A stretch of 64,000 nt of DNA from positions 484,162-548,161 of the forward strand of contig VXAA01003156.1 of NCBI GenBank assembly GCA_013399115.1. The letters are read 5' to 3'. Under the pieces are notes generated by a model, which made no database searches, had not been told where the DNA came from, and was given only the letters and a program-made list of their open reading frames with translations. Positions 58,901 through 64,000 of this stretch are shown here, one piece after another. A program made the position numbers and the translations under genes. The stretch comes from Anseranas semipalmata. Its lineage: Eukaryota; Chordata; Aves; Anseriformes; Anseranatidae. How positions within the stretch are numbered: the stretch's first letter is position 1; each line of letters begins with the position of its first letter.

Positions 58901-61900
58901 TCAAGTCCCGGGCTAGTATTGCCAAGGCTGGGACTGCTGGAAGGATCACAGGGCAGTGTCCCTCAGCTGCAGCTCTGGGATTCTCTCACAGGACCTATTG
59001 CTTGTGTACAGAAAGAGGCAGTAGGACGAGCCTGAGCCAAAGCATAGGGAGATGCTGAGCAGGTCACGGCTGTGGAGATTTGTAGACTCCCAGCACCCTC
59101 TGTTCCCTTCCTCTTTGTCCACCCCAGTCCTTCCTATCATCATCTCATCCTTCATCACCGCTCAGTCTCCAGTGCTGGAGCTCTGAATGGTGCTGCCAAA
59201 ACACCACTCCTTGGCCTCCAAGCCCTCCGTCGCCCTCCCTGGGCACAGCCACACTCTTCACTGTTGTAGGTAACAGCCTTTGCCATTTTAATTCAACTAA
59301 ACCACTTCACACAGGCACTTTGGATCCTAATGCTCCTCTGTTAAATGTTTCTCAGTCCTGGTACACAACAGGAATCAGTGTCATGGACTGGTACTCCTGT
59401 GATATGGAAGGCAACTGATATACACAGGAAAACAAAGCCTCTCCTCCATCCTCTTTAGTTCTTTATATTTGCCTGGAGCTGGGTGCTCTCTGAGGGTTTC
59501 AGAGAAGGAAAGTTGGTTTCCTCCTGGGTGGGTTTCTCTGCCTTGCTGTGTTGGATAGGAGCACTGTGTTAGACTCATCTGTCTGAAGGGTTCTTGAGCA
59601 TGGAAATGCTGGACATTGAGGCACCAGTTAGAAATGCAGTTTCTAACCTGAAGTTTGCACCACAGAAGCAGTGAGAGTAGAGAGCACATTCTCTCAGTTT
59701 AAGAAAAAAAGAGGAGTTTCTCCTCCCAGGGTGTAGGAAAGAAGGAGGGTGTTTAAGTGCCAGGTGACAATGTCCATCACACTGCTCGGTGATGAAGCTA
59801 AGAAGACGAAAATAGACAAAGTGACCTCATGGTTTTCGGCAGCAATGCCTATGAGACAAAAGAGAGGCTTTAAAAGGCTTGTGGAGCTGATAGCAAAGGG
59901 CTTGGACACCTCAGAGTTTTGGTTCTGCTCCAGCAGGGAACTGCTTTGCTTCTCTCTCATTGCCTCTCTCTGTTTATGGGGAGTTGTGAATTAAATGGGC
60001 TTTGTGACATGCCCAGCTCTCCAGGTCTGGACTCTTCCTTCTCAAGCTTGGATCAGCCTTATGCAGGTACAGATGTCTCCTCTTTGTTCTTTTTTCTCTT
60101 TTCTTTTCTTTTCTTTTCTTTTCTTTTCTTTTCTTTTCTTTTCTTTTCTTTTCTTTTCTTCTCTTCTCTTCTCTTCTCTTCTCTTCTCGCTTTCTTTCCC
60201 CTTTCCTCTCCTCTCCTCTCTTCTCTTCTCGCTTTCTTTCCCCTTTCCTCTCCTCTCTTCTCCTCTCCTCTTCTGTTTCCACTTCTCCCTTTTCACTATT
60301 CATTTCCCTATTCTGCTTCCACTCTTGCTCTTTTTCTTCAGCAAGTCATCTCAGGAAGATTTCTCTTTTCCTTTTTTTCTTAAACCATTGTGGGAAATTG
60401 TAGCTTGAATACCATGATCATTTTTCTGTTGGGAGAATGGGTATAATCTGTTATGTGATTTAGCCTCTATAAAAAGGAATGTAGGAAGAAGAGAACAGGG
60501 AGGCAAGTTGCAGGTCCCAGAGGGCCTCAGTTTCCAGCTGCTTCAGAGCACAGGGCAGTTCAGAACAACTTCCTAGGGAAGCTGTACGTGGATATCAGTG
60601 TTGAGCCAGGCCAGGAGGTGGTGAAGGCATAACCAAGACTGTCTACTGTTCTATTTTCTCTAACTATATTTGCTAGCCCACACTCCAGAGTTGAGCCGTT
60701 TCACGGCACTCTGCTGCCAGAAGGGGCTGCACAGACACTCACTTTGGATGGTGTAGCTCCCTAGCTGTTAGCTCCTGATGCCAGAAATCCTCCTGTGAGT
60801 CACTTGCACAGAGTTTACGTAGTCTAAACTTGATTTAGATTCTGTAGTGATGCTCTGCCTCCTTGTAAATTTAGAAGCAAAATATGTGCCTGCTGAGGTG
60901 TAGTGACTGGATGCTTGTAGAAAGAAAGAAATCTCTGTTATTTCCTGCACTGTGAAAAACCCCCAGACACATGCATGCAGACTTCTAAGCGGAGTGGACA
61001 GACCTTCAGGGACCGTAACTCGTTTCCATCATGGACAGCAGGTCTTTGAGGGCAACTCCACAACTGTGCTGAAGAGCACTATGTCTCCACAAAATCCTGG
61101 ACACTACATTAGTCTTGGTTCAGCTAACAGTCAATACGTAAGGAAAGTTTTGCAGAGAGCTTTCACTCTCCAAGTGTAAGTACAAATGGTGAGCTATTGT
61201 TTCAAGTCAGCACTGATTTTGCTTTTTCTAGTTTTCTGGGTTCAGTCAACTCTTCTAGGGAAGAGTTGACTGAACATCCAAGTAAGGTGATCCCAAACCA
61301 CAGAGGTCCCCTTGCTGAAATCACAAGGCAGCAGTATGTGCTGCAAACCTTGAGATAAGTATTTCTTTGTCTTTATCCTAAGCTTCTGGAAGGATAACTG
61401 CTCTGCAAATCAACACCTTATTTTCAGCGTGGGGTGAGAGAGGGAGGCTATCTCTGCTGTGGTTACACTGGTGCAGTATGGAACGATGACACCTGCCACA
61501 ACTGTGCAGCCTAGCCAGGTTTTTGGGGACGTCTGCAGTCCTCAGGAAAGCTAGTGTCCTTCCTAGCTAAGCTCCCTCTCCCCTGCTGTCCCCCACTGCA
61601 AGTAACTCTGCCACATTAGCTGGCCCTCATTGAATGACTGCTCTTCCTCTCCTCTCCTCTCCTCTCCTCTCCTCTCCTCTCCTCNNNNNNNCTCTCCTCT
61701 CCTCTCTTTTTTCTTCTCCCCAACCTTCAGCAGGGCATAATATTGTGCCTCTTTCTGGAGAATGTCAGGGCTGGACAAGGCAATACAGGTTTTTGACAAG
61801 CAATTAGAAGCAGGCAGTGGATGCATTTTTCATCTGTACCACCATGCTGGGAAAGAGACAATGGGAGTAAAGAAAAGGATGACATGAAAGAAACTGGAGG

Positions 61901-64000
61901 TTAGCCTAGCGTTTGGGTTTGTTCTACTTTTTTTTCTGTGCAAGGTTAGTCCCAATTTCTCTCACATCAACACCAATTCTAGGCAAGTCCATGCTTTCCT
62001 TAGGGCAGCTGAGTTTGGTTTTCTGTTGAATCTTGCTCACCCCCTGCCTTCCCTGCATGCAGGGCAGAGAACACAGTGTTCCTCCCTGGGGCTTTGCTGT
62101 CCATTGGACTGGCAGAGCAGGTGGAAAACGATTATCCCGCACTTTCATGCCAGTGTCCCAACAGGTGTCGGCTTTTCCAGGCAAGCCTGTGTAAGTGGAT
62201 TCCTTCTGGCCTGGCCGATCGGTCGTGGAGGTCTGGGATTCTTGCCTGGGAGCAAATGCTCCGCTTCCTTGCTGGGCATGGGGCACAGGCAAGGGACTAC
62301 AGCGAGGGTAAAAACGTGCCTCCTGCTGCTGTGGGGCCGCTGCAGAGAGCAGCGAACAGCCCTGCACACAGCGTTGCTGCAAGATACCCTGACTGGAGCT
62401 GGCACTGCAGGGCTCAGGCCCCAGCTGTGCTTCTTGAGCACTCAGGAAGCACAGCTCCCATTGCACAGATGCATAGGTGCTAACAGTACTGGCGGCTGCT
62501 TCCCAGACTCCTAGAGGGACTGCTTGCTCCTGGGAATCCTTCATGGGCTAGGAGGAAGGTCTACATAAAGCAGGGCTCCATTTTAAGAGTGATAAGTAAA
62601 TGGTCAAAATTCCCAGGATCAAGGGCATGCACTGCAAAAATGCTGTGAGATACACAGAGAGCCAGGGACTCTTGGCCACACACTGCAGAAATAGGAAATC
62701 CCAGGTCTGACCAGGAAACAGAGACTGGCCACTGGAGTAAGGGGAATTCCTTCCCTGCACCTGTATGAACTTCTTTGATTGTGTTTGCAGGGAAAGAGAA
62801 AATTTAACATGGTTTTGTATCAGCAGTTCCTAAAGATAGTACCAGCAAAGGTTGGAAAGAAAAGGAAGGGCAGGGGGCGATAGTATGTCTCTTTGTATGA
62901 GCGCTAGAATACCTATATCACTATCCATCTTTGCCCATCCAGCCTCTTGCTGAGCTCTGAGCTTGCCTCTCTTTGTCTCTTGCAGAGCTCCACCGCCACG
63001 AGAGTGTCCAAGAGAAGAACGTGAAAGAAGCCAAAACCAAGTGCAAAACCATTGCATCCCTGCTGACAGACGCACCCAACCCCCACTCCAAGGGGGTGTT
63101 GATGTTCAAGAAGCGCAGGCAGAGGGCTAAGAAGTACACACTGGTAAGCTTTGGGAGTGTTGATGAAGACCGCTCCTACGAGGAGGAAGACGGAGTTTTT
63201 CCAACTAGTGAGTCTGAATTTGATGAGGAAGGTTTCTCTGATGCCCGAAGCTTAACAAATCACTCAGACTGGGACAACGCTTACCTGGACATTGAAAAGT
63301 CCAAGTCAGACTCTGAACAGAAAGAAGAGAAGCAAAAAGGTTTGAGCGAGGCCTCAGGTAAAGGAGCACGATTATTTGAGCAGCAGAGGGAGCGGGCTGG
63401 GAAGTACACAGTGGAGAAAGTCCCTGCACAGAGGAGCCCCCAGCTTGCCCCAGCTGCCCAGCCTGGCATGGTGAATGGCGATATGCCTGTGCCACAGAAG
63501 ACAGACAGCGTGCCCCTCAGCATCCACCTGGAAGGTGTGCAAGTGCCCAGCAAGCAGCCAGCCACCCTGCCCGCTCAGCTCCTGGCTCCCCCCAGCCCCA
63601 CTGTCTTCCCGCACCCCCCAGGCACCCCCGACCCCTTCTCTGCAAGCACAGCGAGTATGTTCAACAGATCTGCACGGCCCTTTACTCCGGGCTTTTCTGG
63701 CCAACGCCCAGCAACGTCATCTGTCATCTTCAGGCCATCTGCACCCAAAAAACCTAGTGACAGCCTGGGTGGGCAAAGCACGGTGGTTCCCCCTTTCTCA
63801 CCTCTGGCTCCAGGAACGCCTGCCAGTGCCCCAGTGCCAACACACCGCGGTCCAGTCAGCTCTTCCACATCTCTGTATATTCCTGCACCAGGAAGGCCAA
63901 CACCACCACTAGAATCACAGCCAAGAGGGGGAGGAAGTGCTCCAGAGACTAAGCCCTCTGCCAGCACTGCCCGGACATCCACTGCCTCTATATTTCTGTC
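31885..64000 (+). CDS. SYNPO2L: SYNPO2L (synaptopodin 2-like, CHAP), 5' part of gene, 3' end outside window
   Basis: SYNPO2L is a cytoskeletal protein of heart and skeletal muscle that binds actin and alpha-actinin and localises at the Z-disc and nucleus. Four exons (31885-31989, 46095-46246, 49017-49678, 62986 onward) join in phase into 644 codons plus two bases. The order is an N-terminal PDZ domain (residues about 5-86) split over two exons, a Pro/Ser-rich acidic region, and the conserved [27 protein letters not shown] actin-binding block. Pro/Ser-rich sequence with [13 protein letters not shown] and [10 protein letters not shown] follows. The start MGAEEE and the [14 protein letters not shown] motif identify SYNPO2L rather than its paralogue SYNPO2, which starts differently. 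Human SYNPO2L is close to 980 residues, so about a third is missing at the right edge. Confidence 0.95.
33972..34028 (+). repeat. 19-bp tandem repeat, three copies
   Basis: The unit GTTTGTTAGAGCTNNNNTG recurs three times back to back: 33972-33990, 33991-34009 and a partly diverged third copy. It lies in SYNPO2L intron 1. Confidence 0.8.
34715..34930 (-). mobile_element. Degenerate CR1/L3-type LINE 3' fragment (probable)
   Basis: Pieces such as TACCAGACTAGCTTAATGGTC, read in part, then CCTGTTTCC, GTTTCAGAGGAAAT and TCAGCATGCCCTATGAAGTAC follow, in order, the antisense of the 3' region of amniote CR1/L3 elements as I remember it. The copy is very diverged. RepeatMasker would settle it. Confidence 0.45.
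35326..35355 (+). repeat. (CTCCT)6 microsatellite
   Basis: Six perfect CTCCT units lie in SYNPO2L intron 1. The same motif recurs at 61646-61707. Confidence 0.9.
36721..36763 (+). repeat. CAACA-rich imperfect microsatellite
   Basis: The tract is built of imperfect CAACA/CACAA units, interrupted once by CGCAA. Confidence 0.85.
36900..37420 (+). mobile_element. Degenerate CR1 LINE, 3' part
   Basis: A series of words in the correct order matches the CR1 3' region from memory: ATGAGCCAGCA..TGATGCA, AAAAAAGGCAAA, GATATGATTGCTGTCTACAAAT, read in part, AAACACCAG, ATAGGACAGCATTG, and finally CTGATAACTCAGGAGGCTCCTTTCAG..TTCTGTA. The last corresponds to the conserved CR1 end near the short terminal repeats. 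There is no intact frame. The element is plus-oriented in SYNPO2L intron 1. Confidence 0.65.
41191..41232 (+). repeat. 21-bp tandem duplication
   Basis: CATAGAAAAGGTATCTTACTG is followed directly by the same 21-mer with one change (G to A). Near-identity suggests a recent duplication. Confidence 0.85.
41355..41440 (-). mobile_element. MIR-like SINE fragment (probable)
   Basis: CAAGGTCACACAAAAACTC, then CCAGGTCTCCTGGATAGCAG and CTAGTGCTTTAAGCACAGG resemble the antisense of the tRNA-derived MIR core and its amniote relatives. In these elements CAAGGTCACACA, GGTCTCCTG and AGTGCTNTAACCAC are conserved. Diverged and partial. Confidence 0.55.
41777..41803. repeat. Imperfect inverted repeat
   Basis: TGCCATGGAGTG and CACCCCATGGCA pair over about 12 bases, with one mismatch, around a 3-base loop. 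Confidence 0.55.
46095..46246 (+). CDS. SYNPO2L: SYNPO2L coding exon 2 (second half of PDZ domain)
   Basis: The acceptor is CTCTCTTCTGTTTTTCCAG|ATC and the donor is GAAAAG|GTAAGC. The exon encodes [20 protein letters not shown], then [20 protein letters not shown] and IRVKR. The [13 protein letters not shown] and HATAMQIID helix are typical of the PDZ fold. Phase 0 in, phase 2 out. Confidence 0.96.
46247..49016 (+). other. SYNPO2L intron 2 (2.8 kb)
   Basis: This is moderately GC-rich intron sequence. I see no additional exon or recognisable repeat. Confidence 0.6.
49017..49678 (+). CDS. SYNPO2L: SYNPO2L coding exon 3 (Pro/Ser-rich and acidic region)
   Basis: The acceptor is TTTTCCTTCTCCCTACAG|G and the donor is CAGGCTA|GTAAGT. 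It is 662 nt and encodes residues about 86-307. It contains [18 protein letters not shown], then [36 protein letters not shown] and AEKAKQA. The exon is markedly GC-rich, with codons ending in G or C, unlike the AT-rich introns. An internal in-frame ATG (49606-49608) begins MVGPV, where I recall a short human isoform starting. Phase 2 in, phase 1 out. Confidence 0.96.
55590..56640 (+). mobile_element. Degenerate CR1 LINE reverse-transcriptase region, interrupted
   Basis: The left part (about 55590-55868) translates with gaps to [19 protein letters not shown], the remains of the non-LTR RT motif YLDFSKAFDTVPH. It continues with CR1-like GTTCATGATGTC and CAGTGGGACTACCTCTATATT, read in part. The right part (about 56323-56640) carries GCAGATGAC (56367-56375), the Ala-Asp-Asp catalytic motif, then TGACAGGCTGCAGAAAGG and the downstream CR1 order. 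Between them, about 450 bases do not fit CR1. Many stops and indels make it inactive. Confidence 0.65.
55869..56322. mobile_element. Unidentified insertion inside the CR1 copy (candidate)
   Basis: About 450 bases separate two adjacent blocks of the CR1 RT region. The flanks (ATTTTCATCCATGGAG on the left, CATTTCTAATGGATGG on the right) are similar to each other, as expected for an old target-site duplication. The family was not recognised. Confidence 0.35.
58109..58126 (+). repeat. T18 homopolymer
   Basis: This is an uninterrupted run of 18 T in SYNPO2L intron 3. Confidence 0.9.
60090..60290 (+). repeat. 200-base polypyrimidine tract: (TTTTC)n, (CTCTT)n, then a 42-base tandem duplication
   Basis: Pentamers change stepwise from TTTTC to CTCTT to CTCCT. 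The block starting CGCTTTCTTTCCCCTTTCC at 60188 recurs at 60230, giving a 42-base period. The strand is almost free of purines. Confidence 0.9.
61240..61275. repeat. Perfect inverted repeat, 16-bp arms, 4-base loop
   Basis: GTTCAGTCAACTCTTC is followed after TAGG by its exact reverse complement GAAGAGTTGACTGAAC. Pairing stops sharply outside the arms. It lies in SYNPO2L intron 3. Confidence 0.9.
61646..61707 (+). repeat. (CTCCT)n microsatellite with assembly gap
   Basis: CTCCT units run up to a 7-N gap at 61685-61691 and continue after it. The true repeat length is therefore unknown. Confidence 0.9.
62986..64000 (+). CDS. SYNPO2L: SYNPO2L coding exon 4, 5' part (open to the window end)
   Basis: The acceptor is CTTTGTCTCTTGCAG|AG. 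The frame stays open for 337 codons to the end of the window. The exon encodes [20 protein letters not shown], then [80 protein letters not shown] and [18 protein letters not shown]. The basic KKRRQRAKK block is both an actin-binding-type segment and a possible nuclear localisation signal. RHES keeps the RxxS spacing of a basophilic-kinase or 14-3-3 type site. The rest of this exon, with the C-terminal motifs, lies outside. Confidence 0.95.

Larger units (their letters stand above)
49679..62985 (+). other. SYNPO2L intron 3 (13.3 kb)
   Basis: The intron contains a degenerate CR1 LINE interrupted by other sequence, long pyrimidine microsatellites, a T18 run, a perfect hairpin and an assembly gap. 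No further SYNPO2L exon was recognised. Confidence 0.6.

Noticed and set aside
59749..59994. 81-codon plus-strand frame ([17 protein letters not shown]...) in SYNPO2L intron 3
   Set aside because: It looks somewhat protein-like, but I see no family, no splice sites that would join it in phase to SYNPO2L, and it runs into a pyrimidine repeat.
63140..63150. Donor-like CTG|GTAAGC inside SYNPO2L exon 4
   Set aside because: The reading frame continues through it with conserved residues (YTLVSFG), so it is coding sequence. Use as a minor alternative donor cannot be excluded.
359..64000. Assignment to the paralogous pair SEC24D-SYNPO2
   Set aside because: SYNPO2 and SEC24D are also neighbours in vertebrates. 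However, the PDZ protein here starts MGAEEE and has [16 protein letters not shown] and [12 protein letters not shown], which are SYNPO2L features. The SEC24 N-terminal region ([18 protein letters not shown]) fits SEC24C.

Overview
This is a vertebrate nuclear segment, most likely from a bird. Short exons are separated by long AT-rich introns with GT..AG boundaries. Interspersed repeats are sparse and old, mainly CR1-type LINE pieces. The two genes are a conserved amniote neighbour pair. Single Ns at 6189, 18506 and 30014 and a 7-N gap at 61685-61691 point to a draft assembly. Nothing prokaryotic, viral or CRISPR-like was seen.

Left part, minus strand (about 359-22761): the 5' portion of SEC24C, a cargo-selecting subunit of the COPII vesicle coat. 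Fourteen constitutive-looking coding exons join in frame, with consistent splice phases, into 750 residues: the Pro/Gln/Gly-rich N-terminal region, the zinc finger and the start of the trunk domain. The C-terminal third lies beyond base 1. Two further candidate exons preserve the reading frame. One is an 87-nt phase 1-1 cassette at 19462-19548. The other, at 12182-12250, repeats the DPD-x-IPSP ending of the preceding exon.

Middle (about 22762-31884): SEC24C's first intron and promoter, and the upstream region of SYNPO2L. Two GC-rich, CpG-rich blocks (about 29740-30030 and 30390-30920) are the probable SEC24C promoter region. The second block holds a (GGCGG)6 tract. A perfect MEF2 consensus lies about 0.7 kb upstream of the SYNPO2L start codon. 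A stretch at 26500-27700 looks like broken coding sequence on the minus strand, but I could not identify it.

Right part, plus strand (31885-64000): SYNPO2L (synaptopodin 2-like, CHAP), a striated-muscle Z-disc and actin-associated PDZ protein. Four coding exons give about 644 residues before the window ends inside the large last exon. Introns 1 (14.1 kb) and 3 (13.3 kb) hold degenerate CR1 pieces, a MIR-like fragment, pyrimidine-rich microsatellites and a perfect 16-bp-arm hairpin.

The genes are head to head, as remembered for human 10q22.2. They do not share a pathway: SEC24C is a housekeeping secretory gene and SYNPO2L is muscle-restricted. The sequence fits this, with a CpG-island promoter on the SEC24C side and muscle-type sites near the SYNPO2L start.
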